DNA of 64,000 bases from NCBI GenBank assembly GCA_021613535.1, contig CP075496.1, forward strand, positions 5,084,001 through 5,148,000, written 5' to 3'. The notes under the pieces are model-generated. The model searched no databases and was not told the DNA's origin. It saw nothing but the letters and a program-made list of their open reading frames with translations. Shown piece by piece: positions 51,901 through 63,518 of the stretch. How positions within the stretch are numbered: position 1 is the stretch's first letter; the number at the start of each line of letters is the position of its first letter. Source of the DNA: Adineta vaga (Eukaryota; Rotifera). The position numbers and the translations under genes were made by a program.

Positions 51901-54900
51901 TGTTCTTGAGTATTAAATGAAATTAATCTTCGCGTTGGTAAAGATTCAAATGTTTTAAGTTCAGTATTGGATAATAGTAAATCAGTACTCGAAGAAAAAT
52001 CATTTGGAAATAGAAGATAAGCTGCTGATTGTTCCATAACAGTTTGAGCGTTTTTTATCGCTGTTTCTAATCTGAACGAAATAATTAAAGATCTATTCAA
52101 CAACAAATCCTTTCATACTTTAATCCATAATCATTAACAACATGATCTTTAGCGGTACCAGTAACACCATCATGATGTTGAAATACACCAAGATTTCGTC
52201 GAGCTTTGACTAATAGATTGAATAAATTATCTTTGGGAAATTGAGTATTGCTATTTTGTTCAAGTATTTTAGCATGTGCCAAAGAAAAAAGTATTTCACT
52301 TGCTCTACAAAACGAATTATATGAAATTTTCTATTCAATTAATAAATGTAAGAAGAAAAACCTTGAACTCGATTTTCTAGGTCATTTAAAAGTATGATTT
52401 AAAAAAAAGTTTTTCTATCAATCAAATGAATAATTACTCTAATTGTTTTTACTAATAATTGTATAGTAGCTATTACTTAATTATTCATGGTAAATTCAAA
52501 CTATCTTGCACTATAAAAGAATTTTGTAAATCAACTCATCATATGACTTTCTATCTGTTCCAAACAAAACGAAATTAGTAGTTACATGAATGTCTCCATA
52601 GACATTTCTAATCTAATTATCGAATTCATATTATATGTAATGAAGACGAATGAACATCATCTATTCTTTGTGAATCAATATTAATATATCAAGGGAAATA
52701 CGAGCATAGATTATTTGACATTCCCATTTTCTGATTGTTTTATAAATGCTAATGTGATTCTTTCATACAGATGCAATTGTTAGGCGAAATTATCTCGATA
52801 ACTTCATTTTCGCAATTTTGTTTTTATCTATAAAATATTCAATGAAATTATCTTCTTACCTAAGATATGATTCAACAATTCGATCCATTCGTTTAAAAAA
52901 TATTCTCGAAGTAAAATAACCACTCCAATAATGATCAGCACGATCAGCATATGTAAAAAAATCGCCCATATAACTTGGAAACTTTGATTGAGGATTTTCG
53001 TGAAGAAGTTCTTCAAAATAATCACTCAATGTACCAAATCGAGCCTGAAAAATCATGTCAATTTTGTACAAAATCGAATCGATTTAAAATTTTTACAAAT
53101 CTTACATCAACATTCCAATCGGTTCGTTGATTCATATATGTAAATAATTTATCATAATTTTCAAATTGTTTTTGTGCTTCATCCATGGATGTATAACGGA
53201 AATCATCACCTAATTGAATAAAAACGACATTTGTCTGATATAATTGAGATTTTTTCCGATACTGATCAAGTAGTGTTTCAGCTCTACATCATCAAAATAA
53301 GCGTACATAGAATAGAAATGAGAAATGATTGATCAAAAATCTACCTTTCCTCAACATTAGCATCAGTAATAAGGGCAGGATCTTTTCCCCATGGACAATT
53401 AACACTTGAACCACGTGCACGTTTGAAATCAAATTGACAACAAACTTTCGGATCAGGACCACATGTATGTGGAACGTCATATGAATAAAATGGAAGCACA
53501 TGTGTCATAATTCTTGTAGATGTAGTTCGATCTTTAATAATATAATTTCATTTTTGTTTTCTAAGAAAAGAAAAATTAATTACCCCATGTTTGTTGCCAA
53601 AGAAATTCTAATTGTTTTTGTTTAGCTAATTCTTTTTTTATATGATAATGAACGCTAAAATCAACAAGAAACAATAATAAGATTTTCTTCTGCTGCAATA
53701 CGAACCGTTGAATAGCCATATACTGCATGCCAGTACTACGCAGTAAATAAGCCATAGTTGGTGAATAACCAAATGGATCATTAGCCCAACCACTTTGTAA
53801 TGTAACATTTCCTGAAATGATAGAATATACCAATCAGTCTCTCTAATATCATGTGAAAGAAAAATGTTAGTACAAACCTAGAACATTTTCAATAAATTGA
53901 TGTCCTTCGATAAGTTGATCCAACATGGCAAAATAATGAGTATTTGCTTCATCATTCATTACCTAGAAAACAAAATTTTATATTGCTTATGCAAATAAAT
54001 CACTCGCTTACCCAACCACCAGTAACAATCTCTAATTGTTTATTATGAACAACTTTTCTTAATAATTGTCGTTGACTTGATGAAGCTTGATCCCACCATA
54101 AACTTAAGAAAGACATTTCTGCCCATACAAATTTATATTTCTTATTCTTATCGAGTATTGTTATTATTGTATCAATGATATATTTTGTTGCTTGTGTAAA
54201 ATATCCTTCAAATGTATGAATCCAACCTTAATAAAACAGACATAAAAATGCGACATAAATCTTTTATTTTGTTGAATATACCTGGATCACAATGAGAATG
54301 CGGCATAAGAATAACTTTTAATTTTTTAGAAGATGTCCATTGAGAAGGAGAATAATGAATATTAAAACCTTGTTTCCACACACCACCGTCAACATCATCA
54401 AATGGAAGTTTATCGTACAATTGACGAATCTTTTTAATAAAAGAATGGAGTTTATAAATTGAATGTAAGTGAATGAACTTACTTCGAATGTGGTTTTTGT
54501 CGGGGAAGATTCTCGCCAGGCACATCTTTCTTTTGCATTTGGTATTTCTTTCTTTTCAGTTGTTTTTACAATTGGTTTCTCTTTAGGAACTTCTACTTCT
54601 GGTTCTCGTTCTGGTTCTGCTGGACGAACGGGAGGCGGTGGTGGAATGGGATGTGCTTTTTGTTTTTTATCTACTTCTTTAAATGATTTATCCAGATTAT
54701 GAATTGATTCCTGAAGATGATCAAGACGTTCAGCAAGTTTTTGTCCATCTGCTTTCTATAAAATAGAAATACGATACTAAAAATCAGTTTATCTATCATA
54801 ATGGATCGTTTTACCTGATGTTCATTTCGATTTGGACTAACTGATTGAAGCATTGAATATAAAATAAATACCATTATAAGAAAAAAGGCTAGGAACAAAA

Positions 54901-54925
54901 AACGAGTATAACGCCGAGGAATCAT
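48951..54925 (-). CDS. MAN2A: Golgi alpha-mannosidase II (GH38)
   Basis: A many-exon gene. Exon 1 (54814-54925) gives a type II membrane anchor, [18 protein letters not shown]. Exon 2 (about 54481-54756) is a stem with a coiled coil and a proline-rich stretch. The catalytic GH38 core follows: PHSHCDPG (metal-binding His and Asp), [22 protein letters not shown] (nucleophile Asp in DPFG), [24 protein letters not shown] and [19 protein letters not shown]. The C-terminal half includes [25 protein letters not shown] and GQPSGVASL, ending at 48953. It trims GlcNAcMan5 in N-glycan maturation in the medial Golgi. Two substitutions at the active site differ from the human and fly HSHNDPGW and WAIDPFGHS as I recall them. 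A 1.07-kb intron (49848-50919) holds a foldback repeat, and another (about 52307-52857) is about 550 nt. Confidence 0.93.
49913..50263. repeat. Nested foldback element with 27-bp flanking direct repeat
   Basis: Two 30-bp arms, 49940-49969 and 50119-50148, are inverted copies with 29 of 30 bases matching. Inside them, GTTGGAAAAC (49970-49979) pairs with GTTTTCCAAC (50042-50051), and both are followed or preceded by an AAAGTACTT block, so the arms extend discontinuously. A 27-bp sequence at 49913-49939, directly abutting the left arm, recurs in direct orientation at 50237-50263 with one mismatch. The whole lies in an intron of the mannosidase gene. The structure suggests a small non-autonomous foldback or MITE-like element; no transposase is present. 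Confidence 0.65.
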
Positions 54926-55570
54926 CTACAAAAGAAAATTTACAAATTAATATCATCATCGATTCTTCTATAATGATTTTATATCTTATAGTTTATACAT
55001 AATACTAGTCAAACTGAAGTATGTTCAACAATGAAACAATCAAGATATCTCCTTTATAATCTAAATTATCTGTTCTTTTTTTTTGATGATATCGAATCTG
55101 TATTAACATATATTCTGTTTTGACAGACACTCCTTATCATGCAATGCATCATTTAAATCTACAAAACATTAGAACAAGATCAAGAAAATGTTTTTATTTA
55201 TGTTTGTATAAATATTTCTTTTATACATAAAGCCATGTTTAACATTAATACACAACAAAAGAGAATGAGTGAGAGAAAATAAATGATAAATAAGACAAAT
55301 GATGGATTTGTATATAACAAAAAAAAATATTTTGTTGATAAAATATGAGAATCAAAAACAAAATGTACATGTAGGTAAATAGAATTATTTGATACATATA
55401 CTCAGAACTTTGTCTATATTCAACATGAAAATGCACATTTAAAGAAAAGAAAACCAAAGAGACGGAAACAATAAGTTTCTGGAATAGTTAGATTCTTTTA
55501 AACATCAAAAACAACAAGAAGAAAAAAATAGAGAGAATAATTTACTTTAAGACTTTGTTTTGTGTTTAGA
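54926..55570. other. Intergenic: mannosidase 5' region
   Basis: 645 bp without a gene, between the mannosidase start and the 3' end of the MANSC-LDLa gene. TTTATT-type sequences on the plus strand could be polyadenylation signals for the minus-strand gene to its right. Confidence 0.4.
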
Positions 55571-57951
55571 TTATAGATAAAGACCATTAATTAAATAATC
55601 AGCATCTGTCGAGCGACTTTTCAGTACACGTCCTCGTTTCCACGAATCTCGACAATAGAATCCGACTAAAACAAGTAATATAATCGTAAACATTAAGCCA
55701 AGAAGAAACAATAAAATAACACTTGATTCACGTAAAAATGATTTGGTATGAGAATTATTATCTGATTCAACGCCATTGGCTAAAAAATAAAAATAAAAGA
55801 TATAAAATGATTTGTTCAGAAAGATCATTGAAATAAATCATATGAAAGCATAGAAAAGTGAAAAAAAAGCGAAATAATAACAACATCGAACTACCTCGTA
55901 TTAATGTTGTCATTGTACTATCTCGATTTATCGATGGATATCTAGTTTTGGCCGTCGTGTTGTTGTTGTTGTCACACTTTTCGATTTCTGTCGATAATTA
56001 TAACGATCTCCACGACGATCATCATACGTGGGTTGCCAATAATATCGATCACTATCATCATCACTACCACCTTCTTCGTCCTCATCATCAGTTACTTCGT
56101 CATCGCTCACTGTCGGTGGACGACGTAATTTCGACTCATTGTCATTATTCGTTTTTGATCGTTTAGTTGTCGTTGTTGCTATTGTTGTTGTAGTCTTTCG
56201 ATTGATCAGTTTCGATTGTTTCATCGTTGTTGTTGTTGTTGTTGTTGTTACCGTTGTTGATGTAGTCGTTTTTTGTCGATCGGCAATCCATTGCTGTTCT
56301 AATGCAAGTAGATGATCTTGAAAATTATCATCATCATTTGATGATGATGATCCTGTTTGATCCGGTTCTAAATTCGTATGATCTTGTTGTTGATGTTGAA
56401 TTAATGTTTGAAATAGATGATACCAAGCTTCAGGACCTTTGGTTTCTTCAAGATATTCTTTAAGTTTTTGTAACTTTGATACACGATCTTGTGTATCAAG
56501 ATCGACATTATATAAATAATTTGATGTTAAATTTTTCATTGCTTTATCTCCTGAAAGAAATCGTTCGGAATTATTCGATCAAAAATCAAATTTGTATTCA
56601 TGCCTTCACGATTTTTTGATTTGCTTTTTGATAACGATGATTTCGTACTAGTACTACTTTTCGTTAGACTTTTCATTGTTGTAGATTTTGTTATTACTGA
56701 GTCTTCATCGGCAATCTCATTGAGAACTTCATCAAGTTCTGTGTTAAGATCATTTTCAACATCAATCGAAGGTTTCTTCCGATTTTCTTGTTGAGTACGT
56801 TGATGAGCAATAAATTCTAATACAATGAAGGAAAATTTTCATAAATATCAATTGAAAAAAATCGTCACAATAACAACAACGACAACAACAACAACAACAA
56901 CAATAACAATATCGATTATATACCCGGTGAACACATTTCTTCATCAATTCCTGAAGGGCAATCTTCATAAGAATTGCAAACATCATAATACGGAATACAA
57001 CTTCCATCGCGACAAGAAAACTCTGTACTTCGACAAGTTGTAGCTAGATCAATTAAATTCAATGAAATATCATGTTCAAACTGATCCGAACGAGAGAAAG
57101 TAAAACAAAAGACAAAATTCTAACTTACAAAGTGTTGATGATGATGCATCTGATGTTTTGTCATTCGTTTTCGATTGTTTATTTGATGTTGGTGATTCAT
57201 CATCAGAAGATGGATCTTTTTTCAACATCATACTTGTGTAATCTTGATGAGATGCAAATGTACAACTACCATTACATGCAAATAAATAACATTTATAACC
57301 ATTCTAGAAGAAAATATAAACCAATCAATCAATCAACCAATAGATTTCCAATCAACTTACGTTTGAACGTTGTTCACTAAGCATTGCTAGATCACAATCT
57401 TTTTCTACACAACAATTTAACATACAAATATCTTTCAAATCAAGACCATGTGCTGCAGTTGGTTCTTCTAGTCGAACGAAACGTATCATTCGTGCACCAT
57501 TTTTTAATTCTTTAACTTTAACTAATTGTTCTGCTTTAACATCAAATTCATTGATACATAACGAAGCTTCTTCAGCATAATTTTCAGTTGTTGTCTTAAT
57601 TTTTTGTGAATTTCGATTGATTGTCTCAGATAATTTTGTTTGATTAGTATATTTTGATGCATGAGTTCGATGCACAGGTTTTTCTGATTCATCATTTGGA
57701 TCAACTTCCTCAAGAACTTTCTTTCGTGATGGAACTTTTTTTTCACGTTGAAATTTTGAAGATGATCCTTGATTATCATCAACTAGATCTTGAAAATATT
57801 CTTTATTGGAATGAGATTTATGTGACTTTTGACCATTGATTAGTTCGTCTAATTCATATGCATAATCATTATCATTGTTACTATCATTATGACGACGTAA
57901 ATCAACTCGAACGAATAAACAAAGAATAAAAAAGGGCAAAAAGAACTTCAT
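55571..57951 (-). CDS. MANSC-LDLa single-pass membrane protein
   Basis: Exons 57361-57951, 57129-57303, 56924-57043, 56610-56816, about 55970-56550 and 55571-55779. A signal peptide (MKFFLPFFILCLFV) precedes an acidic, Lys-rich linker. Next comes a MANSC-type cysteine module (ICMLNCCVEKDCDLAML, then GYKCYLFACNGSC in exon 2). Exon 3 is one complete LDL-receptor class A repeat (TTCRSTEFSCRDGSCIPYYD, DCPSGIDEEMC) ending in the acidic Ca-binding residues. A long Ser/Thr/Asp-rich, partly poly-Thr stalk follows. A transmembrane helix (VILLFLLGLMFTIILLVLVG) precedes a short basic tail. The domain pair recalls LRP11, without its PKD domain. Cell-surface role is inferred. The exon 5 donor is uncertain: GTGTGA near 55969 restores frame to the membrane exon. 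Confidence 0.8.
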
Positions 57952-58724
57952 CTAGAAAATTCGTTAATTGATTAAGTACAAATCTAATAAACTTCGATCA
58001 AAATGACCCGAATTCTCGTTAAATAAACAAATAACTAAAAATATCTGAAAGAATTCCATTATACATGGATAAACTAACCTTGGGCATAGGAAAACAACAT
58101 CATCTTACGAGTTATTGTCTAATAGCATAGAACAGATATCGACTTCGATAATAAGAAAATATCTGAAAACAAAAAATCAAACTACGTAATTCATTTTTAT
58201 TTAGGTTGTCTAAATAAATTCTACGAGAAACAAAAGAAACGATCAGACCAAAACAGGAAGGATTACAAATAAATGACTAATATACATACAAATAGTTTTT
58301 GCATGTTGTAAAAAAGAATCAAACACAAAACAAGAGGATTTTTTTAAAATTGATAAGGAAAAATCAATTGTGGAAAAACGAAGGTATCTTGAATTTTGGT
58401 TGTTGTTTTTTTTCATTATGTTGTTGGTGTTGACTAGATGACTATCTATTCATTTATGGTTTGTTCATTAATATTATGTAAACAGGAAATACCAATCAAA
58501 AATCAGCACCATTTTAATGTAAAAAAACAGGATAATGAGATTGCCAAAGAAGAAAAGAAAACATGTAAAAGTCAAATGAAGATTTATGTATATGTACTTT
58601 TGCAATTCATTCATTCATTCATCATTGTTTATTGCTCATACGTATTTTACGTACTGAAAGATAAGAAGAAGATGAAAAATAAGGAATTTTAGTGATCTGA
58701 AATATTCAATGGAAGTTTTCTTAC
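57952..58724. other. Intergenic: MANSC-LDLa promoter side and tropomodulin 3' side
   Basis: The last exon of the tropomodulin gene should lie in this stretch. A possible one begins after an AG at about 58434 on the minus strand and joins in phase, but its sequence (Asn/Lys-rich) does not resemble a known tropomodulin end. No other gene is evident. Confidence 0.35.
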
Positions 58725-60655
58725 AAGCATCCAGATTTTGTTTGAGTTTTTCAGTAACGCGAACACGTGGTCCAAGTGTATCGAATTGTAAATTTAAACG
58801 AAGAAGTGTATTATTTTGGGCAATAGCATCAGCAACTTCCATTTCAACTCGATTACCAAGAATTTGTGAACGCTAAAAATACGAATACATAATTTCATCC
58901 TTCAAAAGATTTCTTCTACATTTCACATGAATATATTCTTGATTGTTCAGCAATGCTTACATCCTTTTCTCGTATAGAATCTTCTTTTATTGTATCTATA
59001 TGGCCTTTAAAGATATCGATTCAATTTTACAACATCTTGCACTGCTATATATAGTTCATGAATAGAATTGAAATGAGATTTTAATTAACTATTTCCATCT
59101 TTTGTCAAAACACGAAGATACATATTCAGTGAGTCATTTATGTATGACTTGTATTGAGAGAAAATAAACAAATATTAGCGAATGGCAATCATTTGTCTTT
59201 CGTCTCAACTAAGCATTTAAATTTTGCCTTGAAATGTAATCATGTACTGATAGACATGCTAGATAAATATTAGACGCTGTTTTGTTTTCAATACAAGATA
59301 ATCTTTACATGTTCTCTCACTTTCTCATACGAAAAGAATAGTTGTCAATTTGATCATAAAAGTTTTGTATGATATATCAATTGTGATAGATAACATTTGA
59401 GAAAGATCTTCTATATGGAATCAAAAACATTCCATTTCCTAGGTTTTTATCTAAAGGTCATATGATAGGAATGTTTTCTTTCTGCTTAGTTAAATAACAT
59501 CTGGAAGAAAAAAACAGTTTCTATTTACTTGATTTGAGAGACGTAATTCCAATAATGATTGATTTTTCGTTGTACTGCGTACAATTTCACTGACAATTAA
59601 ACCCGTTAAACGGTTCGATTCAGCATTAACAATTTTTAAAGTTGAATTTGCTTCAAGAAGTTCAGCAAGAACCTAAACGATAACAAATTTCAAAATAAAA
59701 AAATTGATTTTTCATATGGCAAACTGATTTGTTAAAACATACTCGACCAACGGTGTCTGTCATTCCAACATTTGCCATCTCAAGTGTTTCAACATGTGTA
59801 TTTTCTTTTAATGAATTAAGTAATTCTTTTAATACATCAGCTTTCACTTCTTTAATATTATTGATATTAATACGTGTAAAACCAGTTTCATTAGCTTTAG
59901 CTCTTTTAATACAATCTTCCACATCAGTTGTATTATCTGGTTCAGGTGGAATAATTCGTAATGGTTCACTTCGAGCAGCAGCTAGGAAAAAAAAACATAC
60001 ATTAATAGAATTTTAATCAAATAGATTCTTTTCTTTTTCTCGTACCATTCCATCCACCAACAGTTGATGGTAAACCTTTATCAGTTAATGCTGCATGGTA
60101 TTGAACTTGATTGATTAAACCAGTAAAACCGAGAATAGCTAGAAGAAAAATAAGAAAATTAATCAAATTGTTTTAATTGAATAAAACAAACAAACCAGCA
60201 AGTTCAACAATTTCCGATTCATTTGCATTGGTTAAAACATCATCCCATTCAGTTGAGACCATAAATTCATCATCTTCATCTTGAGATGGTTTAGTTACAG
60301 CAGGTGCTTGCCAAACTTTACCTTTTTTCTCGCCAGGAACATAAGATTTATAATGATCCCAATCTTTTTCATTTTTTCCTTGTTCAGTAAGAAATTCGAG
60401 AAGTTTTGTACGATCATATGGACCAGTTGAATCTTTAGATGTCTGTTGTTTACAACGTTCACTTGCTGGTAAATACGAATTCTAAATATTCAAAGAAACA
60501 AATCGATTTTGTTAGAAAGACGAATATTTCATATGATTTACTTCAGGATCGATGATATCATTGACTTTTTCCAGATCTTCTGCACTGAGAGCAGCAAGAA
60601 GAGCATCAAAATCATCCATACTGAAATTTTCAGTTGAATTTTTTGTTGTTGCCAT
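58725..60655 (-). CDS. TMOD: Tropomodulin, C-terminal end not settled
   Basis: Caps pointed ends of actin filaments and binds tropomyosin. Exon 1 (60542-60655) starts MATTKNSTENFSMDDFD and carries the N-terminal helix LLAALSAEDLEKVNDIIDP. Exon 2 starts at 60481 (SYLPASERCKQ, RTKLLEFL). Later exons give AAILGFTGLINQVQYHAAL and the actin-binding LRR domain: TRININNIKEVKADVLKELL, NTHVETLEMANVGMTD, LAELLEANSTLKIVN, ELRLSNQ/RSQILGNRVEME, and FDTLGPRVRVTEKLKQNLDA. These follow tropomodulin order closely. Exon 58725-58872 ends at a GTAAGA donor. Without splicing the frame would run into a hydrophobic tail that is atypical for the family, so a further short exon is expected. A 656-nt intron lies at 58873-59528. 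Confidence 0.88.
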
Positions 60656-61235
60656 TGAGATTGTTATTTTGAAAACAAACAACAATTGAAAAAATGTTAG
60701 TCAATATAATTGTGAACAGTGTTCGAGAAGCGAATAGTCCTAAAAAAGGCAACAAAAACAAACATCGACATTAAGCAGAAATTAACCAATGAGAAATGAT
60801 ATAGATATAAAGAGAATTCTTTGGAGAGGATATTATAACCTTTTCCATTGGAGAATGTTTATGAAAGATTTTTTGTCATAATAGATATAGATGAACTGGT
60901 ACTGGTATTTTTCAACGTTAAATTCTTAATTATTTCGATTAGCAACAACAGTTAGAATGTTAGGTGAAGTAAAACGACAAAAGTATCCTGTCGAGATTAT
61001 TTATGATACTTCTTCTTTTTTTCCTAATAAACCAACTGCGTCTACATTAATACATCACAAGATAAATGTGCAAAAAATCTAGAAAGTGCAATGAAATAAT
61101 AGTGTTTTGGGGTGTGGAAAGTATCTGAAGTACGTAATCGATGACAATTGTTTCATCTTTGGCAAGAAAATAACGTGTTTTGTGAATAGATCATTCTTAT
61201 GAAAATTTTATTGTTTAATACGTTAGTTCTAATCA
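60656..61235. other. Tropomodulin 5' region
   Basis: 580 bp of AT-rich DNA containing the tropomodulin promoter and 5' UTR and the 3' flank of the next minus-strand gene. No coding sequence or strong motif noticed. Confidence 0.4.
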
Positions 61236-62093
61236 TTACAAATAAAGTAATCGAAAAAGTTCAATGTAAACTAGTACGAACGATAAGATCAGCGATAATT
61301 TCATAGATGATGCTGTTGAATTAAAAAACTGATTGTAATCAAATTTAGTCATTATATCTCGTCGTATGTTCTCGACATTTGTCATTGAATTACACTGACG
61401 ATCTTGTTGACATCGAACGAGTATAGAATCTAATTGAGTTCGATTATTAAGTATAAATTTGGTTTGATATAAAAAGAAATTGTAGCTAGTTCTATCCGAT
61501 GGACAAACGGCACATACGACTGTTTCTTGTGAATATTTGATGTCAATCATACATTTATTACAATTGCTCGGATCTGTTTTTGGACAAGCATCGGTCATAT
61601 TTTGAAATTCATAACATGAAGAACTATCAAAATTTTCCGAGGGCTGAATCAATGTATCATACGCATCAATGTGTTCTTCTGAAGAGAATTTTACAGCACG
61701 AAAACTTCGCTTTAAATTGTCGAGTGTATTACAGGGTGTTGAATTTGAAGAACCACACGTGTAATCAACATATTTAATAGTAGTATATATACCAGATGAT
61801 ATTATAACTCGACGATCTATTTCAATATTGACACTATCCAATGGAAACTTAACATTTGTACCATAAAAAACTTCAGTTACATTATTATTATACCAACTAA
61901 CACGTACATAACATCCTGTTTCTGCAGTTATTATTCGACAACGATTTTGAGTAGGTGACGGAAAATCGTCGATCGTTAATGAATAATCAAAATGCATTAA
62001 TGGACAATCATAACATGAATACGCGAAGAGAGATTGTATACTACCAAGTATGAATAGATATAAACAATAATGAAAATAATTAACGAGAGACAT
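61236..62093 (-). CDS. GPI-anchored protein with two Ly6/three-finger-like modules
   Basis: Single exon, 285 residues. The signal peptide is YFHYCLYLFILGSIQSLFA, followed directly by YSCYDCPL. The first cysteine module closes with YTCGSSNSTPCNTLDN. The second runs SCYEFQNMTDACPKTDPSNC to RCQQDRQCNSMTNV. Each module ends in a C...CN pattern like Ly6/uPAR domains, and several N-x-S/T sites are present. A hydrophobic C-terminus (LSLILSFVLVYIELFRLLYL) after small residues fits GPI anchoring. I cannot name an orthologue. Membership of the three-finger fold is inferred from the cysteine pattern and is less secure for the first module. Confidence 0.7.
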   Translation of the reverse strand: MSLVNYFHYCLYLFILGSIQSLFAYSCYDCPLMHFDYSLTIDDFPSPTQNRCRIITAETGCYVRVSWYNNNVTEVFYGTNVKFPLDSVNIEIDRRVIISSGIYTTIKYVDYTCGSSNSTPCNTLDNLKRSFRAVKFSSEEHIDAYDTLIQPSENFDSSSCYEFQNMTDACPKTDPSNCNKCMIDIKYSQETVVCAVCPSDRTSYNFFLYQTKFILNNRTQLDSILVRCQQDRQCNSMTNVENIRRDIMTKFDYNQFFNSTASSMKLSLILSFVLVYIELFRLLYL

Positions 62094-62610
62094 TCTTCGA
62101 AATGTAATTTCAGTTTAAAATAAAGAAGAAGAAAAGATGTTTTTACAACTGGACTATCTTTATAAATCAACAAAAAATGCCTATAAATTTTGTCACTTCA
62201 TAATGACAGAGATAAAAGAAAACATCATCTCTAAATCAACAATCTTATACATAAAGAAAAACATGTGTTTTGCATTCTATAAAAACAAAATCACCTTTCA
62301 GGTCAGTTTTTTGCGAATCCATGATTGATAGATTTAATCTTAGATTCATTAATGGACATATCATTCATCTTTTATTATGTCAAACATTTGAATAGACTCG
62401 ATCATTTACATATATTAGTCAAGTAACTTACACTCTATAAAGAAACAACATATATACATCAGTCTTTTTTAGTTCTATATGACTATTTAATGAACTATTA
62501 ACGTAAGGTACTTTCTTGCTCTCTCTCTCTCTCTCACTTTCTTCAAAGAAAAACAACTGGTATCTTACATGATTTAGCACACTAAACACGACAGTATCTG
62601 TTTCGAAAAC
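62094..62610. promoter_or_regulatory. Divergent intergenic region
   Basis: 517 bp between divergent starts of the two-module surface protein and the single-pass membrane protein. (CT)n at 62519-62535 lies about 75 bp before the plus-strand ATG. No clear TATA element. Confidence 0.4.
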
Positions 62611-63518
62611 ATGAATAAAGTTAATAGGTCAGAAGAAAATCTAACAACTATTATGACGAATACATCTACGAATAATTATGATACGAATGGTGCTATGTTA
62701 TATATAATCACAGTTCTTCTTTGGTACTCAGTTGGTGTCATATTGATTTTAGCCATGCAAATGTCTGGTCGTTCTCATGAAATTGAAGATTCTGTAAAAC
62801 GTCGAGCAAGATATCTGATTCGAAACTTGAGTGATCATTATAATACACAAGAAATCTTAGGTAATTTATTGTAATATTTATGGTGATTTTAAATCTCAAT
62901 TCTTTTCTTTTTCCTGTAGAAGAATTAGCCAATAAACAAAATCGAGATCGACTTTGGAAGATATATATGGGTACCAATACTAAAGATTGTCTGATGGGCG
63001 CTGAAAATGTTCGTATTCGTCATATTAAAAAACAATTAGCAACTATAAAACGAAATCATCGAATAAAACATGATGGACTTTTCCCTTCAACAAACGAACA
63101 GACACATTATCTTCGTAGTCGTTCAGAATATCAATCAGATTTATCAGCACCAACGTCGACTCTTCGACGTCGCTCATCTTTTGATCAACAAGCTCTTGAT
63201 CGTTTGAAACAGTTTGATAATCAATCAAAATCATCCGAAACACAATTATTATGGTCAAGTCGAAAAACAATTATTCGAAAATATTTTCGACGTTCTACAA
63301 AAAAACCTTTTTTAACACCATCTCCACACACAGATTGTTCTGTTAGAATCGATAATCCAGAGCCAATGGGCTTTTCGACAACATCAAGTCCCACTTCGAA
63401 ACTTTCACGTCGTCGAACAGAAGCGAACATATCATTGATAACATCAACTATTGCCCATAGACAAAATCCTTATTTAAGTTATTTTTCCATTCCATCTACT
63501 CGAACAATAATAAGTTAA
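62611..63518 (+). CDS. Single-pass membrane protein, possibly KCNE-like
   Basis: Exons 62611-62860 and 62920-63518, 59-nt intron, phases match, 282 residues. The short N-terminal ectodomain has N-x-S/T sites (SEENLTT, TNTSTN) and no signal peptide. One membrane helix, YIITVLLWYSVGVILILAM (about residues 31-49), follows, then a juxtamembrane basic segment (SVKRRARYLIRNL) and a conserved-looking LANKQNRDRLWKIYMGT across the intron. The rest of the cytoplasmic tail is Ser/Arg-rich and probably disordered. Extracellular glycosylated N-terminus, one helix and a charged cytoplasmic tail is the plan of KCNE potassium-channel beta subunits, but the tail is far longer and I see no signature motif that proves it. 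Confidence 0.6.

Noticed and set aside
55858-56166. Plus-strand histidine/aspartate-rich open frame
   Set aside because: It is the antisense shadow of the Thr/Asp-rich stalk exon of the minus-strand MANSC-LDLa gene.
58640-58724. Unspliced hydrophobic tail as the true tropomodulin C-terminus
   Set aside because: A good GTAAGA donor precedes it and known tropomodulins end in a charged segment; left open for lack of a convincing last exon.
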